Assembly (NCBI RefSeq): GCF_005503015.1
Contig: NZ_SCOL01000002.1
Span: forward strand, 1 to 64,000
Reading direction: 5' to 3'
Length of the DNA: 64,000 nucleotides
Source of the DNA: Bacillus sp. E(2018)
GTDB taxonomy: Bacteria; Bacillota; Bacilli; Bacillales; Fictibacillaceae
Below the pieces are notes generated by a model. That model saw only the letters and a program-made list of their open reading frames with translations. It was not told the DNA's origin and made no database searches. Each line of letters begins with the position of its first letter. Within the stretch, counting starts at the first letter, position 1. This document shows, piece by piece, positions 7,722-16,730 of the stretch. The translations under genes and the position numbers were made by a program.

Positions 7722-8993
7722 ATGAATATCAGCACACAAATTGGACTTAAGATTAAAGAAATGAGAACTCTTCAAAAAATGACACAAGAAGAGCTTTCTA
7801 AAGGAATCGTTAATCGAAGTTTTATCAGTCAGCTTGAAAAAGGTATGGTAAGTCCTTCAATTGAGACATTAGAAAAATTAGCTCATCGATTAGATTGTTC
7901 TATTTCTTATCTTATCGGCCAAACTGAACGAAACAGTGCTCTTGAGCAATTGAATATTAGTAGCTTATTAGATAACATCGAATCTTATATAAATGAAAGT
8001 CTAATAGATAAGGGTAAGAAAGCATTTGAAAGTCTTTCTGGAGAATGGATTGAAAGAATGAATACCTACGAGAAAGGAAAATATCTCTGGGTAAAAGCTC
8101 GATTAAAATGGTTTGAAGGTGACTATCAAGAGGCTGAAATAATTATTCAAAAAGCGATTGATCTATTAGAGGATCAATATACGAACCAGTTGGGAAAACT
8201 GTACAATTTCTTGGGGATTATTTCGTTTCGTTTAAAAAAAATAGAAAAATCCTTTAACTCCTTCACTTCTGCATTAACTTATACTCATCAATTCCCTTCA
8301 GATTACAACCTAAAGGTAGAAACCAATTTAAACATGGGTGTTTATCATACCCACTTAAAAGAGTATCAGTCGGCTGCCTTTTATTTAAAAAAAGCATTAG
8401 AAGCTGCAGAAAGTCATTCCTCTCTCTTTAAATTAGGAGAAATTCAAATGACTTTAGGTATCACATATAAAAACCTTAGAAGTTATGACCTTGCGATTCA
8501 CTCCTATTTACAAGCAGAAGAAATATTTAAAATTAATTCTGAAAATGAACAGCTGGCTGCTGTGTATTATAATCTTGGACTTCTTTATAAAGAAAAGGAA
8601 AGTATTGCAAAAGCGACTGATTATTTTATGAATGCTAAACAAATTTATCTTTCCCTATTAAATAGCGAACTAGGAACTAAATGTGATGTTCAGATCATAA
8701 AAAATTTCCTATTAGAAAATGACTATGTAAAAGCATACGAGGTGTGGCAGAATATCGAAACAGCAATCAATAACGAATATGATCGCTTGTTGTTAAAAGG
8801 AATTTTCCATTTGCAAAACTTTAAGAATTACAAAAATCATGACGACTTGATCCAAAGTGTTGGCTTTTTTAAAGAAGCGTTAAACTCCACAGATGATCTC
8901 GATCGCAAGCTTGATCTACAAAAGCACGTTTATAAACACTTTATTAAAGAAGAATTGTTTGAAGAAGCAAAAGAGATACTATCGAGTCTATAA
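7722..8993 (+). CDS. HTH-TPR regulator of RRNPP type
   Basis: Transcription regulator with an N-terminal XRE helix-turn-helix (about residues 6-62, with the recognition region SFISQLEKG) followed by about 350 residues of TPR-like helices. This is the layout of PlcR/NprR/PrgX-type regulators that bind imported signalling peptides. The strong GGAGG site precedes ATG 7722, and the length of 423 residues fits NprR-like proteins. It is divergent from two Opp-like permeases, which could import its peptide. No short secreted pro-peptide gene was recognised next to it: a terminator follows within 10 bp. An alternative is a peptide-independent TPR regulator of the permeases. Confidence 0.8.
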   Translation: MNISTQIGLKIKEMRTLQKMTQEELSKGIVNRSFISQLEKGMVSPSIETLEKLAHRLDCSISYLIGQTERNSALEQLNISSLLDNIESYINESLIDKGKKAFESLSGEWIERMNTYEKGKYLWVKARLKWFEGDYQEAEIIIQKAIDLLEDQYTNQLGKLYNFLGIISFRLKKIEKSFNSFTSALTYTHQFPSDYNLKVETNLNMGVYHTHLKEYQSAAFYLKKALEAAESHSSLFKLGEIQMTLGITYKNLRSYDLAIHSYLQAEEIFKINSENEQLAAVYYNLGLLYKEKESIAKATDYFMNAKQIYLSLLNSELGTKCDVQIIKNFLLENDYVKAYEVWQNIETAINNEYDRLLLKGIFHLQNFKNYKNHDDLIQSVGFFKEALNSTDDLDRKLDLQKHVYKHFIKEELFEEAKEILSSL

Positions 8994-8999
8994 AAAACG

Positions 9000-9042
9000 G
9001 CCAAGAATGAAAGGAGTATCTTCCTTCTTCTTGGCCTTTGAT
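9000..9042. terminator. Bidirectional terminator
   Basis: GGCCAAGAA and TTCTTGGCC arms with A-rich and T-rich flanks, between the convergent regulator and DJ-1/PfpI genes. Confidence 0.75.
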
Positions 9043-9043
9043 T

Positions 9044-9568
9044 TTATTTTTGAGATAAAACCGCAACAAACTCACGCATATAATCCGGCAGATCTGGTGG
9101 ACGGCGGCTTGATACGAGGTGACCATCAACAACGACAGGTTCATCGATCCACGTTGCTCCTGCGTTCTCCATGTCATCCTTGATTCCTGGTGTACTTGTC
9201 ACTTTTTTCCCTTGCAACACTTTTGCAGAAACAAGAACCCAGCCGGCGTGACAGATCTGGCCGATTGGCTTTTTGTTCTTCTCCATATGCTGAACCATCT
9301 GTATCACTTCAGGAAAACGACGCAGCTTGTCCGGTGCCCAACCACCCGGAACTAAGATCGCATCGTAATTTTCTGCGTTCACATCACCAAACGCATAATC
9401 TGCGTCAGCCGGAACACCGTACTTTCCGATGTACGTCTCTCCTGCTTTCTCTCCTACAAGTTCCACGACCGCCCCTTCTTCACGCAATCGCAAGATCGGA
9501 TACCACAGTTCTAAATCCTCAAAATCATGATGCACGAGACTGAGCACTTTTTTACCTTTTAAACGCAT
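9044..9568 (-). CDS. DJ-1/PfpI family protein (general stress protein 18-like)
   Basis: Small cytoplasmic protein of the type 1 glutamine amidotransferase-like DJ-1/PfpI family, with the nucleophilic elbow cysteine in GQICHAGW (about residue 105) and an AILVPGGWAPD loop before it. In Bacillus, relatives are stress-induced deglycase/chaperone-like proteins, often annotated as PfpI protease. The start at 9568 is supported by TGGAGGTG and gives 174 residues; a longer frame to 9601 has no good binding site. Monocistronic, with a terminator shared with the convergent regulator gene. Confidence 0.85.
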   Translation of the reverse strand: MRLKGKKVLSLVHHDFEDLELWYPILRLREEGAVVELVGEKAGETYIGKYGVPADADYAFGDVNAENYDAILVPGGWAPDKLRRFPEVIQMVQHMEKNKKPIGQICHAGWVLVSAKVLQGKKVTSTPGIKDDMENAGATWIDEPVVVDGHLVSSRRPPDLPDYMREFVAVLSQK

Positions 9569-9699
9569 GTTTAACACCTCCACTATTTTTATATCCTTCA
9601 TAGCGTAACATGAATCACAGGAAAGACACTATTCTTCCACTTCTGCGGAGAGTTGTGATACGATTTTTTTAATAGAAGACAGAAGGAGACTGATTATAG

Positions 9700-9927
9700 A
9701 TGGGCAAATGCACGATTGACCACACGTTAGAAGATGTAAAGCAGAAGCTAGCCGAACAATCCGCTTTTATGCCGCGTGAACTCGTGATGGAGGTTGGCGA
9801 TTCTTTATCTGATGATAGTGAACAGACATATTTAAATGAAGTGTTTCATCTTTTGAAAAAGTATGATCTTGCGGATGAAAGTGAAAGAGAGAAACGAAAC
9901 GGTAAATTGAGTGATTTAGTGAAATAA
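9700..9927 (+). CDS. Hypothetical 75-residue protein
   Basis: Small acidic, mainly helical protein with no signal peptide or membrane span. An AGAAGGAGA site precedes ATG 9700, and a strong terminator follows, so it looks like a real monocistronic gene. One Cys lies near the N-terminus and the C-terminus is charged. I do not recognise the family; similar short proteins are common in Bacillus genomes without known role. Confidence 0.6.
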   Translation: MGKCTIDHTLEDVKQKLAEQSAFMPRELVMEVGDSLSDDSEQTYLNEVFHLLKKYDLADESEREKRNGKLSDLVK

Positions 9928-9939
9928 GAGTGATGATAG

Positions 9940-9975
9940 CAAAAAACACTTGGCATCGTCACCAAGTGTTTTTTC
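9940..9975. terminator. Bidirectional terminator
   Basis: AAAACACTTGG and CCAAGTGTTTT arms with an 8-base loop and T runs on either side. It serves the 75-residue gene and the convergent anti-sigma gene. Confidence 0.85.
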
Positions 9976-9977
9976 GT

Positions 9978-10964
9978 TTAATTAATCGGAATCGATTGTT
10001 TTGGTAATTTGCCCGGCTTATCTGCACCAGGATTTTCTGAGTGTTCAAAAGGAACTACATAATATTTCTCAGACTCCAAATCGATCGCGCTAAATCGGTT
10101 ATACGATTCTTCGGGTGTAACAGAAACCGTGCCTGGCAAGATTTCCGTTCCAGATTCACTTACAAGTTTAAACGCGATGTGATTCTCTTCGCCTGGCCAG
10201 TCATAATACAGCACGGTGGAAATAGGTGTAACGATCATTTTTTCTAGTTTTATTGAGCGTCCGTTCTCGAGTTTTATCTTTTGATCAAGCGTGATCGTTT
10301 TGCTATCCGCTGCTAACTTTTCAGTTACGACTTCAATATCAAATACCCACGGCTGATTCATCTTCAATTCTAGATCTAAGCGATCGTATTCAATATGAAA
10401 CTGAATCTTCTCTCCCATCGGTATCTCTTTTAATTGAACTTCGTTGTAAACTGTAAACATGGAATTGTTTAGTTCAATCGACTGACCGCCAGTACTTGAC
10501 GTTAAATCTTTTCCATTCATCTTCACTTTAGGCATAGGGTGCATCTTATGATGAAAGTCGATCCCATCTGCTGGTTCATAAGTCGAACTTATAAGTAAAC
10601 GTCCTCCATCAATCATCACTTCGTTCAACGTCAACTTCCCCTTCTCGTTTTCAGCGGTTTGTCCGATCGCTGTTTTATAGGAAGAAAAGTCAAGACTCTC
10701 GTTTTGATTCAAATACTTTTCGATCGTCTCGCCTACAAACGGCATATTTGCTATAGAGACGATTCCCGTACTCAGTGATATCCCTGTTGCTAGGAGCATG
10801 GCCGCTGCTACACCCACAAATTTTCTACCACTTGACGGCCTTTGCTTTTTGACTTTCTTTCGTACACGCTTTTCCCATTGCTTTTTTTCAAAATGAGAAA
10901 GGTCTTGCTCTTCGTATTGTTCCAAGTCCATATCGAGGTCATTTAATTTTTGATAGATTGTCAT
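9978..10964 (-). CDS. DUF4179 protein, probable anti-sigma factor
   Basis: Single-span membrane protein. A charged N-terminal segment of about 60 residues lies in the cytoplasm (ending in a KKVKKQRPSSGRK patch), followed by one membrane helix (about 52-72) and a large extracellular beta-rich domain of DUF4179 type. Genes of this kind sit directly after ECF sigma genes and usually hold the sigma factor inactive. The ATG at 10964 was chosen because AGGAG is seven bases upstream; an in-frame ATG at 10979 would overlap the sigma gene but lacks a site. Either way the pair is co-transcribed. Confidence 0.8.
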   Translation of the reverse strand: MTIYQKLNDLDMDLEQYEEQDLSHFEKKQWEKRVRKKVKKQRPSSGRKFVGVAAAMLLATGISLSTGIVSIANMPFVGETIEKYLNQNESLDFSSYKTAIGQTAENEKGKLTLNEVMIDGGRLLISSTYEPADGIDFHHKMHPMPKVKMNGKDLTSSTGGQSIELNNSMFTVYNEVQLKEIPMGEKIQFHIEYDRLDLELKMNQPWVFDIEVVTEKLAADSKTITLDQKIKLENGRSIKLEKMIVTPISTVLYYDWPGEENHIAFKLVSESGTEILPGTVSVTPEESYNRFSAIDLESEKYYVVPFEHSENPGADKPGKLPKQSIPIN

Positions 10965-10975
10965 ATCCCCACTCC

Positions 10976-11515
10976 TCATGCTTCGTTATTTTGAAACAAA
11001 AAGCCTTTTAGTTTCTTACGTCCTCTGGATAGCTTGTTATACACCCAAGACTCTCGCTCGTTATATTCATGAGCGATTTCACTCGACGTGTTTCCTTCTA
11101 AATAGTACTTTTGAAAAATTCGCCGTTCATTTGGAGGTAATTGTTGAAGCAACTCATGAACAAGGTTCTCTTCATGTGGCTTTTGCGTCGGTAGGATGGA
11201 ATCATGAAATTCCGCTACTGAGAATTGCTGTTTTTGAAGAGAAATCTGTTTCCTCTGATAATCAATGGCTTTATATTTCGCAACAGCGGCAATCCATTGT
11301 TTAAATGTATTTTTCGTAGGGTCGAAGGAATGAATATTGTCCCATACCGTTAGCAACACATCGTCTAAGCATTCCTCATAATCTTGTTGCTGATTGTTCA
11401 CATGACGTTTGATGATCGCTGTGAGTAAACCACCGTACTGTTGGATCATAAAAGAAATGGCATTTTCATTCTTGTTTATTAGTTGTTGTACAACATTGTT
11501 TTCTGTGACTTTCAA
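10976..11515 (-). CDS. ECF-type RNA polymerase sigma factor
   Basis: 179-residue sigma-70 family factor with region 2 (about residues 20-85, including DDVLLTVWDNIHSFDP and FKQWIAAVAKYKAIDYQRK) and region 4 (about 120-170, LPPNERRIFQKYYLEGNTSSEIA). It starts with TTG at 11515, nine bases after AGGAGG. It is the first gene of a two-gene unit with the DUF4179 anti-sigma. Likely an envelope-stress regulator, possibly autoregulated; I could not identify its own promoter with confidence. Confidence 0.85.
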   Translation of the reverse strand: MKVTENNVVQQLINKNENAISFMIQQYGGLLTAIIKRHVNNQQQDYEECLDDVLLTVWDNIHSFDPTKNTFKQWIAAVAKYKAIDYQRKQISLQKQQFSVAEFHDSILPTQKPHEENLVHELLQQLPPNERRIFQKYYLEGNTSSEIAHEYNERESWVYNKLSRGRKKLKGFLFQNNEA

Positions 11516-11711
11516 TCGTACACCCCTCCTGCTGGTTATTGGTACCTACTATGTAATACGAAGTGAATGCTGGAAATCTATCACTTGTAAAAAATTATCT
11601 ATTTTTGTTAAGGAAGAAATCTTTTGGAAGTAACACTACGCTATAAATCATACCTTTATTTCTTAAGAAGTTGACTATAAAAGTTCAATGAATAAATTAC
11701 GATTCAAATCT

Positions 11712-11727
11712 AGTGAATCGTTTCGAT
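11712..11727. promoter_or_regulatory. Half-conserved LacI-type operator upstream of the -35
   Basis: The right half GTTTCGAT is identical to the downstream operator at 11779-11794; the left half matches 5 of 8. It lies just before the -35 box at 11734. Confidence 0.45.
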
Positions 11728-11733
11728 TTTTCA

Positions 11734-11762
11734 TTGACTCTCAAAATGAAAGCGCTTATAAT
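11734..11762 (+). promoter_or_regulatory. Sigma-A promoter of the GH3 gene
   Basis: TTGACT (11734-11739), 17-bp spacer, TATAAT (11757-11762). A cre box overlaps the -10 and a LacI-type operator lies downstream. Confidence 0.85.
11747..11760. promoter_or_regulatory. Probable cre (CcpA) box
   Basis: TGAAAGCGCTTATA differs from the cre consensus TGWAANCGNTNWCA at one key base. It overlaps the -10 of the GH3 promoter, so CcpA binding would repress it when glucose is present. Confidence 0.6.
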
Positions 11763-11778
11763 TTTTATTATTAGGTTT

Positions 11779-11794
11779 ATCGAAACGTTTCGAT
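11779..11794. promoter_or_regulatory. LacI-family operator ATCGAAACGTTTCGAT
   Basis: Perfect 16-bp palindrome about 17 bp downstream of the -10 of the GH3 gene. Three copies of the same motif lie in front of the GH35 gene at 33244, tying the two promoters into one regulon. Confidence 0.75.
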
Positions 11795-11839
11795 TGTATC
11801 AGACCATATATATTAAACGATATTCAGGAGGTTTTCTTT

Positions 11840-14011
11840 ATGCTTAAGCAAAACGTGCAACATTTAATTCAAGACATGACATTAGAAGAAAAGATCGCGC
11901 AGTTGGTTCAGTTGGCTACGCCTTTCTTTAAAGGTTCATCTGATCAAGGTTTTATCACGGGTCCTATGCAGGAGATGGGGATTACGGATGACGTGATTCG
12001 TAATACAGGATCTGTTCTTGGTGGATCAGGAGCTCGTGAAACGCGCAACATTCAAGAAGCACACCTAAAAGAAAACCGTCATGGCATTCCTTTATTGATG
12101 ATGGCTGATATCGTGCATGGTTTTAAGACGATCTTTCCGGTACCTCTTGCGATCGGTTGTTCTTGGGATATGGATCTTGCTGAAAAAAGTGCAGAGATCG
12201 CAGCCAAAGAAGCATCTGTTTCAGGTGTTCACGTAACGTTCGCGCCAATGGTCGACCTTGTACGTGACCCGCGCTGGGGCCGTGTAATGGAATCAACGGG
12301 TGAAGATGGTTTCCTAAATAGTGAGTTTGCTCGTGCGTTCGTTCGTGGTTTCCAAGGAACAGATCTAACGAACGACAAAGATCGTGTAGCAGCTTGCGTG
12401 AAGCACTTTGCGGCATACGGTGCTCCTGAGGGTGGACGCGATTACAATACGGTGAACATGTCTGAACGCCAGCTTCGCGAGTCTTACCTGCCTGCTTATA
12501 AAGCGGCGCTTGATGAAGGCTGTGAGATGGTGATGACGGCGTTCAACACAGTGGACGGGATTCCAGCAACGGCGAATAAGAAGCTGATGCGCGACCTACT
12601 TCGTGACGAGTGGGGCTTCGATGGTGTGATCATCTCGGATTGGGGTGCTGTAAAAGAGCAGCTTCCGCACGGTGTCGCTGAAGACGAAGCAGAAGCAGCA
12701 TACAAAGCACTGACAGCTGGTGTTGACATCGAAATGATGACAACGTGCTACGTTGACCATGTGAAAGAGCTTGTGGAAAGCGGCAAGTTATCGGAATCTC
12801 TCGTTGATGAGTCGGTAGAACGTATTTTAACGTTGAAACAGAAGCTCGGACTTTTTGAGAATCCGTATCGTGGCGCTGATGAGAAGCGTGCGGAAGAAGT
12901 CATTCTGTGCGATGAGCACCGTGATGTAGCACGTGAACTTGCTGCGAAATCGTGTGTCCTTTTAAAAAATGAAGGTGGCGTTCTTCCCCTTCAACCAACA
13001 CAAAAAATTGCACTCATCGGCCCGTTCGCTACAAATGGCGATCTGATGGGACCTTGGTCTTGGCAAGGTGCTTATGATGACGTGGTAAAAGTGGACACAG
13101 GATTGTTAAACAAGTTGGCTGATCCTTCTTTGTTAACGGTTGCGGATGGTTGTGATGTTGAGTCTGTAACAACTGAGCAGCTGGAAAAAGCGGTTCGTGT
13201 TGCGAGTGATGCGGACGTGATCGTACTCGCACTTGGAGAAGCATCATTCATGAGTGGTGAAGCGGGATGTCGTGCTGACATTCGTTTGCCAGAGCCTCAG
13301 CTTCAACTAATTCAAGAAATGAAAAAGTTAGGTAAGCCGATCGTGACGGTACTCTTTAACGGTCGCCCGCTCGACTTGCATGGTGTGGCAGATCAAGTTG
13401 ATGCAGTATTAGAAGCTTGGTACCCAGGAACTGAAGCAGGTGCTGCGATTGCTGATCTTTTATTCGGAGATGTGAATCCATCTGGTCGTCTATCGATGTC
13501 GTTCCCATATTCCGTTGGTCAGGTTCCTGTGTATTACAACCACTTTAACACAGGTCGTCCACAGCCGACTCCAGAAAATAAAGAGCGTTATCTGTCTCAT
13601 TATCTGGACATTCCGAACGAGCCTCTATTCCCGTTCGGTTTTGGATTGAGCTATACAGAGTTCACGTATGACGATGTGAAGTTGTCTAGTGAAGTGTTAA
13701 CGGAGGATGATGTGATTACAGCTTCTGTCACTGTTACGAATACGGGCGATGTTGCTGGTGAAGAGCTTGTTCAGCTATATATCCGTGATATTGCGGGTGA
13801 TGTTGTTCGTCCGGTGAAAGAGTTAAAAGGTTATAAAAAAATTGTTCTTGAGCCTGGAGCGTCCGAGGAAGTAACTTTCGAGATCACAGAAGAAATGCTT
13901 CGCTATCACCACGAGAACCTTGAGTTCAAGAGTGATGCAGGTAAGTTTACGATGTTTATCGGGAAAAATAGCCATGATGTGGTGAGTGTTCCGTTTAGGT
14001 TGGTTAAGTAA
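11840..14011 (+). CDS. bglX: GH3 beta-glucosidase, cytoplasmic
   Basis: Family 3 glycoside hydrolase that removes non-reducing-end beta-glucosyl units. An N-terminal GH3 TIM-barrel domain is followed by the GH3 C-terminal sandwich and a fibronectin-III-like domain at about 630-715. The catalytic Asp is in VIISDWGAV (about residue 265). There is no signal peptide, so it acts on imported oligosaccharides. Length (723) matches the Listeria Lin1840-type enzymes that cut beta-1,2-linked gluco-oligosaccharides. It stands convergent to the GH35/GH144 genes but shares operators with the far end of that operon. The start follows AGGAGG. Confidence 0.9.
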   Translation: MLKQNVQHLIQDMTLEEKIAQLVQLATPFFKGSSDQGFITGPMQEMGITDDVIRNTGSVLGGSGARETRNIQEAHLKENRHGIPLLMMADIVHGFKTIFPVPLAIGCSWDMDLAEKSAEIAAKEASVSGVHVTFAPMVDLVRDPRWGRVMESTGEDGFLNSEFARAFVRGFQGTDLTNDKDRVAACVKHFAAYGAPEGGRDYNTVNMSERQLRESYLPAYKAALDEGCEMVMTAFNTVDGIPATANKKLMRDLLRDEWGFDGVIISDWGAVKEQLPHGVAEDEAEAAYKALTAGVDIEMMTTCYVDHVKELVESGKLSESLVDESVERILTLKQKLGLFENPYRGADEKRAEEVILCDEHRDVARELAAKSCVLLKNEGGVLPLQPTQKIALIGPFATNGDLMGPWSWQGAYDDVVKVDTGLLNKLADPSLLTVADGCDVESVTTEQLEKAVRVASDADVIVLALGEASFMSGEAGCRADIRLPEPQLQLIQEMKKLGKPIVTVLFNGRPLDLHGVADQVDAVLEAWYPGTEAGAAIADLLFGDVNPSGRLSMSFPYSVGQVPVYYNHFNTGRPQPTPENKERYLSHYLDIPNEPLFPFGFGLSYTEFTYDDVKLSSEVLTEDDVITASVTVTNTGDVAGEELVQLYIRDIAGDVVRPVKELKGYKKIVLEPGASEEVTFEITEEMLRYHHENLEFKSDAGKFTMFIGKNSHDVVSVPFRLVK

Positions 14012-14022
14012 TATAGGTATAG

Positions 14023-14058
14023 GAAGGACTGCTCTTGGATTGAGCAGTCCTTTTTTTG
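14023..14058 (+). terminator. Terminator of the GH3 gene
   Basis: AAGGACTGCTC and GAGCAGTCCTT arms with a 7-base loop and seven or more T. Confidence 0.9.
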
Positions 14059-14061
14059 TGT

Positions 14062-14211
14062 TTTACGGTACGTGTTTTTATATTTATTACGCGTTCACCG
14101 GTAATTGGTTTGTGACCACCTGTAAAGTACGTTTTTCCACCGGTAAATCCTTCGTGACCACCTGAAACTAGGACCTCATCACCGCTAAATGCACTTTCAT
14201 CACCGGTAAAC
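14062..14211 (+). repeat. Phased array, family A copy 1
   Basis: Header TTTACGGTACGTG..TTACGCGTT, then six CACC-G/T-AA words starting at 14096, 14117, 14138, 14159, 14180 and 14201, every step exactly 21 bp. Spacers between words differ. It lies between the terminators of the convergent GH3 and GH35 genes. Six other copies lie at about 18047, 33551, 34753, 40031, 44327 and 56868. Confidence 0.85.
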
Positions 14212-14253
14212 ACTCCAATCAAGCTGAAACACCCACTAAACAGCTCCGCTTAA

Positions 14254-14300
14254 CAAAAAAAGCCCTTGAGAGCTTCCAAACATAGCTCCCAAGGTCTCAT
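14254..14300 (-). terminator. Terminator of the GH35/GH144 unit
   Basis: On the minus strand GACCTTGGGAGCT pairs with AGCTCTCAAGGGC, followed by seven T. Confidence 0.8.
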
Positions 14301-14318
14301 AACTTCTATAAACGCTTA

Positions 14319-16730
14319 CTATCCAATCAAAACACGCAGCTGGTCATCCAATTTTGCATGTTTCTTACTGCGAACGAGCGTCAATTCCTCATTTTCTTCA
14401 ATCACATAATCAGCACTCGGTAAAATCTTCGTTCCACGTTCAAATGCGATCACATCTTCCACCTGAGTTAGGCGAAAATCGATATAGTCTGCACTCACAC
14501 CGGTAATTTCTGCTGTCGCGTAAGCAATCTTCACACTGCCTACAGCTAGATTCATAGGCAGCATCACACCGTCCTTGCTCTGCAATAACAGCTTCCTGCC
14601 ACCCAACAACGCTACCCCATCTTCATACAGCGTAAATTCTTTATCAAATCCGTCTAGGTTCAACAGATGAAGGAAACGCTCACCTTCTGCATCAACCGTC
14701 GATGTCATAAAGATGCCATGATGTGGACAATCATGCGTGAGTTTCGCATAACTTCCTAATCGTTCGAGCGCTGTTTTAAAGAAAGGCAGATCACAGCGAT
14801 AGAAGCTTGCGATCACGATAGCTCGTCCACTTCCTACCTCAGACTCAAAGCCACACACATCATCAGATCCGTACACTCTAAAAATTGGCGTTACTTCTGG
14901 TCCAACTTCAAAACGCTGCACGAAGCCTGAACGAATCTCTGGCTGAGCTGAAGCCCAGCTGTCTCCATAGATAGAAAGGTAGTTTCCGTGACCATCACGA
15001 CTAATCCCTTTATACGCCACGCCAAGAGCTTCTGCTAAAATCGTACAGTCCTTCCCTTCCATATCAAAAAGAGGAACCTCACCGTATAGCAGAATGCTCC
15101 CGCCCGTGTTCAAATAGTTTACGAGTTTCTCTTGAATCGCACTGTCCATGTAACGAGCGGAAGGCAGCGCTAGTACAGGCGTTTTCGTCACATCGAGGAG
15201 TTTGTTCTGAACATCTACCGCTGTAAATCGATAGCCGTTCAGCAGCATCGCACGGCCCATGATCTCCCAAGCGCCCGCACCGCGGTTCGCCTCAATGTTT
15301 GAGAGAATCTCGCGCATCACTTCGCTCTTTGGATAACGATATTCCGTCATGTAATAATCCGGGATGAACGCGAACGATACTTCATCTCGTTCTTCGTTCA
15401 TACGCGCGAGCTTATCACTCACCGCCATCACACTTTGGTTCACGCGAGACATGCGCGGAAACGTATAGTTGTAGTCGCCTTCTGGACCGATTGGCGCCGC
15501 AAAACCATGGCGCTCACCTGTTGAGGCGATCCGATCGTTCCCATCGTCAACAAGAGTATGAAGTCTCGCATTTTTACCGCCAGCAAACAGATAATAGTTG
15601 ATCAATCGGTTTCCTTGAGCAAGACACATTCTAAATTTAAAATCCGCCGCTGATGGATCGTAGCGCTCGCCTAGTGTCTCACCAAAGTTTCCGTCACCAC
15701 AGTTGAACTCCACAGACGTTAAAGGTTGATCCTCGTTATGAACAGCTTCCATCAGACCGTTGATGATGTAGAGGTCTTGGAACGTTTTCATGTCAAGGTC
15801 GCCAAAATAAATATCAGAGCCCGAGATGTACCCAGATCCTTGGTTATACGTTTCATACAGCTGACTGATCCCAATCGGGTACGTGAATCCACGTCCTCCA
15901 CCTGTTCCGTGGATGTTGACCACGAACGGAATGTCTTTGACACCAAACTCTTCCGCGTACTCTCTTAAAATCGCGATGTATTTAGCGAAGCGGTAGCGCA
16001 TGTAATAACCAAGATCTTTTAACAGTTGAGCCGCATACTCTTCTTTTGGAGAACGGAATGCAGTGTTTCGCTCAGCACTTTCTTCTAACGTAAACGGATA
16101 GCGGTTAGACACGTTATCACCGTATCGTTCGCTCAACCAATTTGAAAAATCGTTCAGCACGTTGTCTGTTAAATCCGGCGTGTTGCTCACCCAAGAAAGC
16201 ATGCCTATCTCGTTATCTAGCTGAAACGCAATGATTTTTCCGCCGTTCAAATAGATGCGCGGCGTAACAATCTCCATTACTTTTTCATAATACTTACGAA
16301 CCTCTTGTAAGAATCCTGGTGCGAGATAATCGACTGTCGGTGTTGTGGGTTCGCTCTCGTCCCAACCAACCGGAATGATCTCAGGATGCTTTTCATACAC
16401 CCAATATGGCAGTCCTTCGTTTTTCATCTCGGCCATGATGAACGGCCCGGGACGAACGAAGAAATAAAAGCCGTTTTCTGTACAAAGGTCGATGAAACCG
16501 GCAAGGTCTGTTTCAGGACGCGTTTTACCCGTAAAATCAAACTGCCCTTCTACCGGCTCATGCCAAAGCCATGGCACATAAGTGGCCACGGCGTTACAAC
16601 CTGTTTCTTTTAGTTTATCTAAACGGTCTTGCCAGTCGCTTTTATCAAGGCGGTAATAATGAATCTCTCCGCACGTGATCAGAACGGGCATTCCGTCGAT
16701 GATGATCTGTTTGTTCTTGATCTCAATCAT
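14319..16730 (-). CDS. GH35 glycosidase (beta-galactosidase family), copy 1
   Basis: 803-residue family 35 glycoside hydrolase. The N-terminal TIM barrel (about residues 10-360) has the acid/base Glu in the GH35 motif seen here as IIAFQLDNEIG, and a probable nucleophile in TSVEFNCGDG. A glutamine-amidotransferase-like beta-galactosidase trimerisation-type fold may follow (LNTGGSILLYGEVP), with a sandwich at the end. No signal peptide. It overlaps the GH144 gene by 4 bp (ATGA), so the two are translationally coupled. It is a paralogue of the GH35 at 30854-33244 at the other end of the locus. GH35 enzymes usually cut beta-galactosides; the true substrate here is open. Confidence 0.85.
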   Translation of the reverse strand: MIEIKNKQIIIDGMPVLITCGEIHYYRLDKSDWQDRLDKLKETGCNAVATYVPWLWHEPVEGQFDFTGKTRPETDLAGFIDLCTENGFYFFVRPGPFIMAEMKNEGLPYWVYEKHPEIIPVGWDESEPTTPTVDYLAPGFLQEVRKYYEKVMEIVTPRIYLNGGKIIAFQLDNEIGMLSWVSNTPDLTDNVLNDFSNWLSERYGDNVSNRYPFTLEESAERNTAFRSPKEEYAAQLLKDLGYYMRYRFAKYIAILREYAEEFGVKDIPFVVNIHGTGGGRGFTYPIGISQLYETYNQGSGYISGSDIYFGDLDMKTFQDLYIINGLMEAVHNEDQPLTSVEFNCGDGNFGETLGERYDPSAADFKFRMCLAQGNRLINYYLFAGGKNARLHTLVDDGNDRIASTGERHGFAAPIGPEGDYNYTFPRMSRVNQSVMAVSDKLARMNEERDEVSFAFIPDYYMTEYRYPKSEVMREILSNIEANRGAGAWEIMGRAMLLNGYRFTAVDVQNKLLDVTKTPVLALPSARYMDSAIQEKLVNYLNTGGSILLYGEVPLFDMEGKDCTILAEALGVAYKGISRDGHGNYLSIYGDSWASAQPEIRSGFVQRFEVGPEVTPIFRVYGSDDVCGFESEVGSGRAIVIASFYRCDLPFFKTALERLGSYAKLTHDCPHHGIFMTSTVDAEGERFLHLLNLDGFDKEFTLYEDGVALLGGRKLLLQSKDGVMLPMNLAVGSVKIAYATAEITGVSADYIDFRLTQVEDVIAFERGTKILPSADYVIEENEELTLVRSKKHAKLDDQLRVLIG

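Noticed and set aside
14004..14222. 72-residue frame with FTGG heptads
   Set aside because: It follows from the 21-bp words of a family A array, has no ribosome site, runs across the GH3 terminator, and most other copies carry stops.
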